Assembly (NCBI RefSeq): GCF_011064595.1
Contig: NZ_JAALJI010000006.1
Location: 124,001-188,000, forward strand
DNA from: Paludisphaera soli
Lineage (GTDB): Bacteria > Planctomycetota > Planctomycetia > Isosphaerales > Isosphaeraceae
Length of the DNA stretch: 64,000 nucleotides
Direction: 5' to 3'
The notes beneath the pieces were generated by a model, which ran no database searches, had not been told where the DNA came from, and worked only from the letters and a program-made list of their open reading frames with translations. Of this stretch, positions 25,969 through 33,509 are shown piece by piece. The translations under genes and the position numbers were made by a program. How positions within the stretch are numbered: position 1 is the stretch's first letter; each line of letters begins with the position of its first letter.

Positions 25969-27669
25969 ATGACGCACGCGCCGCGAGGTCGAAATGTCGA
26001 GGGGCGTCGATTCGCCTGGACGATCGGGATGGGCCTGCTGCTGATGATCTCGGCGGCTTCCTTCGCGGACGACCCGCCGCGCGTCGAGGCGGGGAAGGTC
26101 GCGGAGGTCACGCTCACGTCGACGAAGGCCCGGACCGACCCGTTCAACGAAGTGGTCGTCGACGTGGCCTTCACGACGCCCGACGGCGCGACGCTCCGCG
26201 TGCCGGCGTTCTGGGCGGGCGGGAACGCGTGGAAGGTCCGCTACTCGGGCCGGACGCCGGGTGCGCACAAGTTCGTCACCGCTTCCAGCGACGCCGACGA
26301 CCCGGGGCTTCACGGCGTCTCGGGCGTGGTGGAGGTCGTCCCTTACGCCGGCGAGAACCCCCTGCTCCGCCACGGGACGCTCCGCGTGGCCGACGACAAG
26401 CGGCATCTTTGTCATGCCGACGGCACGCCCTTCTTCTGGCTGGGCGACACCTGGTGGATGGGCCTCACCGACCGCCTGGCCTGGCCCGAGGACTTCCAGG
26501 CCCTGGCCGACGACCGCGCGGAGAAGGGCTTCAACGTCGTCCAGATCGTCGCCGGGCTCTATCCCGACATGCCGGCCTTCGACCCTCGCGGGCGCAACGA
26601 GGCCGGCTTCCCGTGGGAGCCCGATTACGCCCGGATCAACCCCGCGTACTTCGACGCCGCCGACCGCCGCATCGCCCACCTCGTCGACCGGGGGATCACC
26701 CCCTGCGTCGTCGGCGCGTGGGGCTATCACCTCCCCTGGCTGGGCGAGGCGAGGATGAAGCAGCACTGGCGGAACCTCGTGGCGCGCTGGGGGGCGTACC
26801 CCGTCGTCTGGTGCGCGGCGGGCGAGACCACCATGCCGTTCTACCTCGCCGAGGACAAGAAGGGGGACGCCGAACGCCAGAAGCGCGGCTGGACCGAGGT
26901 GATCGCCGACCTCCGCGCGATCGACCCGTTCCATCGGCTGATCACCACGCACCCCTCGCGGACCGCCCGGGCGTCGGTGACCGACCCGGCGGTGCTCGAC
27001 TTCGACATGCACCAGAGCGGCCACGGCACGCCGGCCGAGAAGCAGGCGGCGCTGGCCTTCGAGGGCTGGAACACCGAGCCCGTCATGCCGGTCCTCAGCG
27101 GCGAGTCGCGCTACGAGGCCCTGGAGATCAACCCCACGCTCACCGCCGACGACGCCCGCAAGGCCTTCTGGGCCCACACGATGGCCAGCGGCTGCGTCGG
27201 CCACACCTACGGCGCGAACGGGATCTGGCAGGTCAACCGCGAGGGGAAACCCTACGGGCCCTCGCCCGCCGGCAACAACTGGGGGACGACGCCGTGGAAC
27301 CTCGCCATGAAGCTCCCCGGCTCGTCCCAGCTCGCCGCCGCGAAGAAGCTCATCGAGTCCGTCCCCGGCTGGAACCGCCTCGCGCCGCATCCCGAACTCG
27401 TCGCCTGGGCCGACGCCTCGAACAAGGCTCCCGCCCCGCTTTGCGCGGCGACGCCGGACGGGGCGCGGCTCGCCTACCTGATCGCGCCCGGCGAGGTCGC
27501 CCTCTCCGGCCTCCCCGCCGGGTCGACCTTCGCGGCCTCGTGGTTCGACCCGACCACCGGCGCCCGCGGCGCCCCGTTCGAGCTGACGGCCTCGCCGGAA
27601 GGCCGGGCGACCGCTTCGCCCCCCGAGGGGGAACACGACTGGGCACTGGTCGTCTCCCCAAAGGGTTGA
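25969..27669 (+). CDS. GH140-type apiosidase-like (DUF4038) protein, secreted
   Basis: This encodes 566 residues with a signal peptide (AWTIGMGLLLMISAASFA). The domains in order are: an N-terminal DUF5060-like beta domain (about 35-130), the DUF4038/apiosidase-like (beta/alpha)8 domain (about 140-460) starting FFWLGDTWWMGL, and a C-terminal domain of the putative collagen-binding type. The catalytic Asp/Glu candidates lie in FEGWNTEPV and VVWCAAGETTMPF. Family GH140 removes apiose from rhamnogalacturonan II (recalled), so this points to plant pectin as a substrate. The ATG at 25969 follows GGAGGAAG. Confidence 0.85.
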   Translation: MTHAPRGRNVEGRRFAWTIGMGLLLMISAASFADDPPRVEAGKVAEVTLTSTKARTDPFNEVVVDVAFTTPDGATLRVPAFWAGGNAWKVRYSGRTPGAHKFVTASSDADDPGLHGVSGVVEVVPYAGENPLLRHGTLRVADDKRHLCHADGTPFFWLGDTWWMGLTDRLAWPEDFQALADDRAEKGFNVVQIVAGLYPDMPAFDPRGRNEAGFPWEPDYARINPAYFDAADRRIAHLVDRGITPCVVGAWGYHLPWLGEARMKQHWRNLVARWGAYPVVWCAAGETTMPFYLAEDKKGDAERQKRGWTEVIADLRAIDPFHRLITTHPSRTARASVTDPAVLDFDMHQSGHGTPAEKQAALAFEGWNTEPVMPVLSGESRYEALEINPTLTADDARKAFWAHTMASGCVGHTYGANGIWQVNREGKPYGPSPAGNNWGTTPWNLAMKLPGSSQLAAAKKLIESVPGWNRLAPHPELVAWADASNKAPAPLCAATPDGARLAYLIAPGEVALSGLPAGSTFAASWFDPTTGARGAPFELTASPEGRATASPPEGEHDWALVVSPKG

Positions 27670-27731
27670 TGGCGGGGCCGGTTGCGGCGAGAATCGAATC
27701 CGAATCGAATTCGGTTCTCGCCGGAGGCCCC

Positions 27732-27980
27732 ATGCTCGACGTCAGCCGCGACATCCAATCCCTGACCGACTTCAAGAAGAACACGCCGGAGTTCATCCGC
27801 CAGTTGAAGGAGACCGGCGAGCCGATCGTCCTGACGATCAACGGCAAGGCGGAGGTCGTCGTCCTGGACGCCGCCGCCTACCAGAAGCTCCGCGAGCAGG
27901 CCGAGGTCGCCCGGGTCTTCGACGGCGTCCGCCAGGGCCTCGCGATCCCCGGGGCCGCCCGCCCCGCCCCGCCCGCATGA
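27732..27980 (+). CDS. Phd/YefM-family antitoxin, apparently orphan
   Basis: This encodes 82 residues starting MLDVSRDIQSLTDFKKNTPEFI. It continues QLKETGEPIVLTINGKAEVVVLD and YQKL, the typical Phd/YefM fold that binds DNA at its N-terminus and neutralises a RelE/Doc-type toxin with its C-terminus. No toxin gene is present on either side: the next frame, overlapping at ATGA 27977, translates as Arg/Pro-rich sequence with no RelE or Fic motif. It may regulate a toxin encoded elsewhere or be a relic. It lies 62 bases after the GH140-like gene. Confidence 0.88.
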   Translation: MLDVSRDIQSLTDFKKNTPEFIRQLKETGEPIVLTINGKAEVVVLDAAAYQKLREQAEVARVFDGVRQGLAIPGAARPAPPA

Positions 27981-28082
27981 CCCCGAGGCGGCCCGCCCCG
28001 GCCGGTCGGCGGCCTGTTGCGTCGCGCGGCCGCCCGCGCGATCATCGACGGGACGTCCGGTCCAGTCTGCCAGGGAGGAATC

Positions 28083-29411
28083 ATGAATCGAGTTTCATGT
28101 TCGACTGCGTGGGTGACGAGGGTTTTCGTCGCGGCGGGGGGATTCATCATGGCGATGCTGCCGGGGGCCGAGGTCTCGGCCCAGACGAACTACGACGAGG
28201 CGGCGGTGAGGCCGTACACCCTGCCCGACCCGCTGCGGACGGTCGAGGGGCGGGAGGTGACGTCGGCCGACCTCTGGGCGAAGACGCGGCGGCCGGAGTT
28301 GCTGCGGCTGTTCGAGTCCCAGGTCTACGGCAAGACGCCGGTCCTCTCCCGCGAACTCCCCATCCCCTACCACGTCGTCTCCGAGGAATCCGAGGCGCTC
28401 GGCGGCAAGGCGGTCCGTCGCGAGATCACGATCCGGTTCGGCGAGGGCCCCGACGCGCCTCGCATGGAACTGCTCGTCTTCCTCCCCGGGGGGGCGTCGA
28501 AGGATCGCCCCGTCCCGGCGTTCCTGGGCCTGAACTTCGAGGGGAACCACGCCGTCAGCAACGATCCCGGCGTGCGGCTCTCCACCGCCTGGATGCGGGG
28601 CGACCACGGCAAGGGGGTCGTCGACCATCGGGCGACCGAGGAGGCCCGCGGGTCGGTCGCCGACCGCTGGTGCGTCGAGCGGGTCGTCGGGCGCGGCTAC
28701 GCGCTGGCGACGGCCTACTACGGCGACCTCGACCCCGACTTCGACGACGGCTTCCAGAACGGAATCCACCCCCTCTTCTACCGCGAGGGCCAGACGAAGC
28801 CCGACCCCGACCAGTGGGGCGCCATCGGCGCGTGGGCCTGGGGCCTGAGCCGGGCGCTCGACTACCTGGAGACGGTCCCCGAGGTCGACGCGAAGAAGGT
28901 CGCCGTGATGGGCCACTCGCGGCTCGGGAAGACGGCCCTCTGGGCCGGCGCGCAAGACCCTCGGTTCGCGATGGTGATCTCGAACAACTCGGGCGAAGGG
29001 GGCGCGTCGCTCTCGCGCCGGAACTTCGGCGAGGACGTGGCGCACCTCAACAAGAGCTTCCCGCACTGGTTCTGCGGCAACTACAAGCAGTACTCCGGCC
29101 ACGAGGACAAGCTCCCCGTCGACCAGCACGAGCTGATCGCCCTGATCGCCCCCCGTCCCGTCCTGATCAGCAGCGCCGAGGAGGACCAGTGGGCCGACCC
29201 CCGCGGCGAATTCCTCGCCGCCCAGGCCGCCGACCCGGTCTACCGCCTTCTCGGGACCGACGGCCTGCTCCTGAAGGACTGGCCCGCCCCCGCCGAGGAC
29301 TCGCTCAGCAAGGGGACCATCGGCTACCGCCACCGCCCCGGCAAGCACGACGTCCTCCCCTCGGACTGGGAGGCGTTCCTGGATTTCGCGGATGTGCATT
29401 TGAAAAAGTGA
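28083..29411 (+). CDS. CE15-type glucuronoyl esterase, secreted
   Basis: This encodes 442 residues with a signal peptide (VFVAAGGFIMAMLPGAEVSA). The alpha/beta-hydrolase nucleophile is Ser279 in GHSRLGKTALWAG, matching the CE15 consensus G-C/H-S-R-x-G-K, and the catalytic His is near 422 in RPGKHDV. CE15 enzymes split ester links between lignin alcohols and the 4-O-methyl-glucuronate of xylan. The start at 28083 (MNRVSC) was chosen because it follows an AGGGAGG sequence and gives a signal peptide. It fits the other plant-wall enzymes in this region. Confidence 0.88.
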   Translation: MNRVSCSTAWVTRVFVAAGGFIMAMLPGAEVSAQTNYDEAAVRPYTLPDPLRTVEGREVTSADLWAKTRRPELLRLFESQVYGKTPVLSRELPIPYHVVSEESEALGGKAVRREITIRFGEGPDAPRMELLVFLPGGASKDRPVPAFLGLNFEGNHAVSNDPGVRLSTAWMRGDHGKGVVDHRATEEARGSVADRWCVERVVGRGYALATAYYGDLDPDFDDGFQNGIHPLFYREGQTKPDPDQWGAIGAWAWGLSRALDYLETVPEVDAKKVAVMGHSRLGKTALWAGAQDPRFAMVISNNSGEGGASLSRRNFGEDVAHLNKSFPHWFCGNYKQYSGHEDKLPVDQHELIALIAPRPVLISSAEEDQWADPRGEFLAAQAADPVYRLLGTDGLLLKDWPAPAEDSLSKGTIGYRHRPGKHDVLPSDWEAFLDFADVHLKK

Positions 29412-29587
29412 TCACTCTTGTGGGATCAACGGCCTTTCCCCCCTGGCGGGGGGAGGTGGACCGAAGGGCCGGACGACGGGGGGGCGAGTACGGACGCCAT
29501 CGGCGTTCCCGCGACCTCCAACCGTGACGCCCGGGCGGGCCGCCGTCTCCGAGAACAGAACTGAGTCTCGTCATGCGAATCCCCGTC

Positions 29588-29773
29588 ATGACCACCCGGC
29601 GCTGGATGCTCGCCGTTGCGCTGACGGCGGCCGCGTTGGTTGCGTTGCAGATGATCGCCGTCCTCGTGTGGGATGCTCGGCAGAGGGCGGCGGACGAGCG
29701 ATGGATGGATCCGTATCTGAGGGCCGAAGACCAGCATGCGGAGGGCTATCGACTGATAGACGAGGGCCCATGA
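29588..29773 (+). CDS. Small membrane protein
   Basis: This encodes about 61 residues starting MTTRRWMLAVALTAAALVALQ. One N-terminal membrane helix is followed by a charged tail (DARQRAADERWMDPYLRAEDQ). Very short proteins starting MTTRRWML are common in planctomycetes; their function is unknown. An ATG at 29573 is also in frame. The stop overlaps the next start as ATGA (29770-29773), which supports the reading and suggests coupled translation. Confidence 0.65.
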   Translation: MTTRRWMLAVALTAAALVALQMIAVLVWDARQRAADERWMDPYLRAEDQHAEGYRLIDEGP

Positions 29774-30459
29774 ACTCCATCCGGCGACCAGTTCGTCCGG
29801 TGTCGCTCAGGCGGGTCCAGGCCTGGCTGGCCGGCGTGGTCGTGCTGCGGGTGGTCGCGAGCGTTGCGGCGAATTACCGCGCGTACATCCCGCCCGATTT
29901 TGGCTCCGAGTTCCTGCGCGGTCGAGAAGCCTATTTCTGGGGCGGGTATTCCTGGGCCTTCTACGTCCACATCGCGTCCGGGCCCGTCGCGCTGGTGCTG
30001 GGGCTGTTCCTGGTCGGCGAGTGGTCGCGGAAGCGGCTGCGGGCCTGGCATCGCCGCCTGGGCTGGGTCCAGGTGATGTGCGTGCTGGGGCTGGTGACCC
30101 CCAGCGGGCTGGCGATGGCCCGATACGCGGCGGCGGGGCCGGTCGCGGCGGTCGGGCTGGCGAGCCTGGCGGTCGCCACGGCGGCCTGCACCACGCTCGG
30201 CGCGCGGGCCGCGGCGCGGCGACGTTTCGCGGAGCATCGCCGGTGGATGTGGCGGAGCTACCTGCTCCTCGCCTCCGCCGTCGTGCTGCGGCTCCTCGGC
30301 GGCCTGGCGACGGTCCTCGGGATCGCCGCCCCGTGGTTCGACCCCTTGGCGAACTGGATGAGCTGGCTCCTGCCCCTCGCCGCGTTCGAGGTGTGCGAGC
30401 GGATCCGGCGGAGGTCGGGGACGATCGCGGCGGGCGCCCGGGCGGTCACAACTCGCTGA
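29770..30459 (+). CDS. DUF2306-family membrane protein
   Basis: This encodes 229 residues with about six predicted helices. The order FYVHIASGPVALVLGLF, AWHRRLGWVQVMC and RRFAEHRRWMWRSYLLL matches the DUF2306 family, in which conserved His residues in the helices suggest heme or metal binding; the function is unknown. The start overlaps the stop of the 61-residue membrane protein. Its 3' end overlaps the convergent DUF1559 gene by 14 bases. Confidence 0.82.
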   Translation: MNSIRRPVRPVSLRRVQAWLAGVVVLRVVASVAANYRAYIPPDFGSEFLRGREAYFWGGYSWAFYVHIASGPVALVLGLFLVGEWSRKRLRAWHRRLGWVQVMCVLGLVTPSGLAMARYAAAGPVAAVGLASLAVATAACTTLGARAAARRRFAEHRRWMWRSYLLLASAVVLRLLGGLATVLGIAAPWFDPLANWMSWLLPLAAFEVCERIRRRSGTIAAGARAVTTR

Positions 30460-31300
30460 GGTCCGCCTTCTCGCCTCCGGCGATCGTGATCAACGCCCGA
30501 CGTTGCTCCGGCGGCATGGTGGTCTTATAGAAATGGGCGCTGGCGTCGAGCAACGCCGCGTTCACGCCGCCGGGATGGGTGAGCTTGGACTCCGGGCCGA
30601 TCTTGCGGATCCGGGCCTCGTCCGCGTCGGCCGGGGCCATCCACGGGACGGCGTTTTCCTCGCCCGCCTCGATCACGAGGAGGGTGGAGGCGAGGCCGTC
30701 GGTGATCTCGGACGGCGGCCGGGCCCGATCGGGGGCCAGGGCCGATTCGACGCCGACGCTGGCCAGGTAGGTCGTCGCGTTCGGGAGGGCCTGGCTGCCG
30801 CTCGGACACTGGAAGACTGCAAGTGCCGTCTCCCCCGCCCTGGCATTGACCGGGTCGTCCCAGGGCTTCGACAGGTCGATCGAGTCGTAGAGCGATCCCT
30901 GTTGGAGATACGGCAGGATCAACGTCCGCCAACTGTGCAGCGGCCGCCCGTCCGGGCCCACCGTGTAGGCGGGGGGCAACGCCTGATGCTCGTCCTGGTA
31001 GGCGAGGATCGCCCTCGCGATCTGCTTCAGATTGTTGGTGCACTGGGCCCGCCTGGCCGCCTCTCTCCCCCCGCTGCGACTGAGCGGCAGTAGGAGGGCG
31101 ATCAGCAGCGCGATCACCGCCACGACCACCAGGAACTCGATCAGGGTGAAGCCGCGTCCCCCGGACGGCCTCCGCGTCGCGAGGGTGGGGGCGGGGGGGC
31201 GCACGCTGCGGGTCGACACGATCAGGGTGAAGCCGCGTCCCCCGGACGGCCTCCGCGTCGCGAGGGTGGGGGCGGGGGGGCGCACGCTGCGGGTCGACAT
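30446..31300 (-). CDS. DUF1559 prepilin-like protein with duplicated leader
   Basis: This encodes 284 residues. The prepilin motif GRGFTLIEFLVVVAVIALL starts the N-terminal helix, followed by ARRAQCTNNLKQIARAILAY and a DUF1559 body (PPAYTVGPDGRPLHSWRTLILPYL, later NAALLDASAHFYK). DUF1559 proteins are planctomycete type-IV-pilin-like secreted proteins of unknown role. The first 54 residues are two tandem copies of a 27-residue block (STRSVRPPAPTLATRRPSG then GRGFTLI), produced by an exact 81-bp DNA duplication, so the first leader is not followed by its helix. A start inside the second copy (GTG at 31219) would give a normal protein. Confidence 0.9.
   Translation of the reverse strand: MSTRSVRPPAPTLATRRPSGGRGFTLIVSTRSVRPPAPTLATRRPSGGRGFTLIEFLVVVAVIALLIALLLPLSRSGGREAARRAQCTNNLKQIARAILAYQDEHQALPPAYTVGPDGRPLHSWRTLILPYLQQGSLYDSIDLSKPWDDPVNARAGETALAVFQCPSGSQALPNATTYLASVGVESALAPDRARPPSEITDGLASTLLVIEAGEENAVPWMAPADADEARIRKIGPESKLTHPGGVNAALLDASAHFYKTTMPPEQRRALITIAGGEKADLSEL
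31138..31299. repeat. 81-bp perfect tandem repeat in DUF1559 leader
   Basis: Bases 31138-31218 and 31219-31299 are identical over 81 bp (27 codons), so the frame is kept. The repeat covers the start region and prepilin cleavage motif of the DUF1559 gene. The inner copy begins with GTG where the outer copy begins with ATG, because the start codon falls on the repeat boundary. Identity suggests a very recent event or an assembly artefact. Confidence 0.97.
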
Positions 31301-31358
31301 GAGGGGAACTCCGTTGTCTCGCGTCCGAGACGAGCGAGGAGCATGGCCTGACTCCAGG

Positions 31359-32165
31359 CTATCGCGGGGGGCGTGCCGGAGGAAGCGGGCGGGCCGGATA
31401 TAGGTCCTCGACGGCCGCGTCGTCGCCCCCGGCGATCGTCGTGAGCGCGCGACGGACCTCCAGGGGAGTCGTGGCCCTCAGGAAGCGAACGCCGCCGTCG
31501 AGGAAGGCGGCGTTCACGCTGCCGTTATGGGGAAGCTCGGGCTCCGCGCTGATCTTTGTAATCAGGGCCTCGGCCACGTCGTTCGGCGACATCCAGTGGA
31601 CGGCGTCCTCGTCGCCGGACTCGATAACCAGGAGCGTCGAGCCGTGGCCGTCGGTGATCTCGGAAAGGGGTCGGGCCCGGTCGGGGGCCAGGGCCGCATC
31701 GGGGCCGACGCTCGCCAGGTATCTCGTCGCGCCTTCCGCTCGGGACGCCTCCGGGCATCGGAAGATCGAGAGGCGAACGGCCCGCGCCTCGGCGTTGGCC
31801 GGGTCGTCCCAGGGCTTCGACAGGTCGTTCGAGCGGTAGACGTCGCCTTGATCGAGATGCGGCAGGATCAAGGTCCGCCAGCTGTGCAGCCGTCGGCCCG
31901 CCGGGTCCACGGTGTAGGCGGGCGGTAGGGCGCCGTGCTCGCCCTGGTAAGCGAGGATTGCCAGCGCGATGTTCTTGAGGTTGTTCTGGCACTGGGCCCG
32001 CCTCGCGGCCGGTCTCGCGCTCCGGGTGGCCGGCAGCAGCAGGGCGATCAAGAGGGCGATCACCGCCACGACCACCATAAGCTCGACCAGGCTGAAGCCG
32101 CGCCTCGCGGCCGGTCTCGGCGCGGCGGGCGTGGGGACGGGCTGCCGCTCGATGCGGACTGACAT
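31359..32165 (-). CDS. DUF1559 prepilin-like protein
   Basis: This encodes 268 residues. The prepilin motif RRGFSLVELMVVVAVIALL near residue 23 with the conserved Glu5 is followed by ARRAQCQNNLKNIALAILAY and a DUF1559 body with the same blocks as the neighbouring gene (WRTLILPHLDQGDVYRSNDL, EITDGHGSTLLVIESGDE, NAAFLDGGVRFLR). The two are clearly tandem paralogues. This copy has a normal single leader. The start at 32165 gives the standard short leader. The 58-base gap to its neighbour suggests one transcript. Confidence 0.93.
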   Translation of the reverse strand: MSVRIERQPVPTPAAPRPAARRGFSLVELMVVVAVIALLIALLLPATRSARPAARRAQCQNNLKNIALAILAYQGEHGALPPAYTVDPAGRRLHSWRTLILPHLDQGDVYRSNDLSKPWDDPANAEARAVRLSIFRCPEASRAEGATRYLASVGPDAALAPDRARPLSEITDGHGSTLLVIESGDEDAVHWMSPNDVAEALITKISAEPELPHNGSVNAAFLDGGVRFLRATTPLEVRRALTTIAGGDDAAVEDLYPARPLPPARPPR

Positions 32166-32349
32166 GGAAGTGACCCCTGTTCCGTCGCACCAGAGACGGG
32201 CACGTTGCGCCGTTCGGTTCCAGGATACCTCAACGGTCGTTCGAAGTGGAGCCGGGTCGCCGATCGCCCCGACCCTGGCGTCCTCGGTCGATCGATGGTC
32301 CGTCCGGACCCGATGGACCGCTTTCCTTCCCCGCGGTTCGACCCCGATC

Positions 32350-33216
32350 TCACGCCGAGAGGACGACGCGTCGGCAGAGGCCGAAGAGGACCCCGGCGAG
32401 GCCCAGTCCGGCCAACAAGAGGCTCCCCGGCTCGGGGACGGCGACGGCCGTGGGCTCGGCGTAGAGGAAGTCGTCCATGACGACGACGTCGTCGTTTGGG
32501 TTGCCGAGCTGGCCGTTGGCGATGATCGTGTTGGCACCCGACGTGATCCGGACGCGGCCGATACGCTCGCCGGCGTCGGCCACGGCGCCGAGGAAGGAGA
32601 GTCCCCGATTGCCGCCGACGAGGGCGTCGCGGCTGAAGATCAGGTTGTCGCTCTGGTCGAAGAACTCGATCTTGGTGAGGCCGGCCACCTCGACGTCGAC
32701 GAAGACGAGCCCGAAGGCGCTCGTGGTGGCCGCGTCGGACGTCCCCGGCACGACGAAGCGGACGTCGGTGATGTTGCTGTTCACGGCCGTGAAGAGTCGC
32801 TGGGGGCTGAACGCCTGGAAATCGTTCGGGAATCCGAACAGCGGCGTCGCGGCCGTCCCCGGGTTGGCGCTGACGAGGAAGCCGGTGCCGGGGGTCGCGA
32901 ACACCGCCCCGCGAGCCGCGAAGAAGTCGCCGGGGAAGGGATTGGGGTCGGCGAAGGCGTCGGGGACGCCGTCCCAGTTGATCTCGCGGCGGAGCCCGCC
33001 GAACGAGCCGCCGGGCCCGGCTACCGATCCGCCGCCGACCGCCGCGCGGAAGGCGTCGCGCGTCGGGGTGATCGCGGCCGCGTCGGCGCCGGCCGACTCG
33101 AAGACGATGAATCCGGCGTCGGCCCGGGACGACGAGATCGCGACGGCGAGCAGGGACAGCGTCGCGACGCCTGCGAATCGCCTGCCCGTCCGGAAGAAGT
33201 TCGAGATGTCGACCAT
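32350..33216 (-). CDS. PEP-CTERM sorting-domain protein
   Basis: This encodes 288 residues. A signal peptide (FAGVATLSLLAVAISSSRADA) is followed by a beta-rich body and the C-terminal sorting signal VPEPGS, a hydrophobic helix (LLLAGLGLAGVLFGL) and a short basic end (CRRVVLSA). The body contains Asp/Asn-rich strands (WDGVPDAFADPNPFPGDFFAA), as in other planctomycete surface proteins of unknown function. The start at 33216 (MVDISNFF) gives the best signal peptide. A short A+T-rich patch lies about 110 bases upstream. Confidence 0.9.
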   Translation of the reverse strand: MVDISNFFRTGRRFAGVATLSLLAVAISSSRADAGFIVFESAGADAAAITPTRDAFRAAVGGGSVAGPGGSFGGLRREINWDGVPDAFADPNPFPGDFFAARGAVFATPGTGFLVSANPGTAATPLFGFPNDFQAFSPQRLFTAVNSNITDVRFVVPGTSDAATTSAFGLVFVDVEVAGLTKIEFFDQSDNLIFSRDALVGGNRGLSFLGAVADAGERIGRVRITSGANTIIANGQLGNPNDDVVVMDDFLYAEPTAVAVPEPGSLLLAGLGLAGVLFGLCRRVVLSA

Positions 33217-33328
33217 GGGAACCCCCTGAGACGACGTTGCCATCGATTCGGCCGCCCCGCATCGTCGCGGGCGTCGGAGATTATCGATCCAGAAGTATGG
33301 GAATGAAAGACCTGACAAGACGAGACGG

Positions 33329-33334
33329 ATTTTA
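33329..33334 (-). promoter_or_regulatory. Possible -10 element for PEP-CTERM gene
   Basis: Read on the minus strand, TAAAAT stands in an A+T-rich patch about 110 bases before the PEP-CTERM start at 33216. No convincing -35 hexamer is seen. Confidence 0.25.
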
Positions 33335-33374
33335 TCAGATCAAGCACTCATGAGGACCGCGGCCCGGCGAGTCC

Positions 33375-33420
33375 CGCCCGGATCGGGCGAGGGTCCGCGA
33401 TCGTCGCCCCCTGATGGGGG
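33375..33420. terminator. Two hairpins after sensor kinase gene
   Basis: CGCCCG/CGGGCG with loop GAT (33375-33389) and CCCCC/GGGGG with loop TGAT (33407-33420) lie 90-135 bases after the kinase stop. Neither has a T-tract on the minus strand, so they may be 3' mRNA structures. Confidence 0.25.
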
Positions 33421-33509
33421 ACGCGAGAGGACCCGACGGCCGCGGTGATCGTCGTTTCGCGCCGAAGGGGGCCGATCCGGCTCCGTTCGCGAGCGAGGCC
33501 GATTCCCGG

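Noticed and set aside
22867-27636. Single minus-strand frame of 1589 codons
   Set aside because: Only the last 127 codons (22867-23250) look like a real protein; the rest overlaps well-supported genes in other frames.
27977-28080. Possible toxin partner overlapping the Phd antitoxin at ATGA
   Set aside because: The translation is Arg/Pro-rich with no RelE, ParE or Doc motif, and the overlapping CE15 gene begins at 28083.
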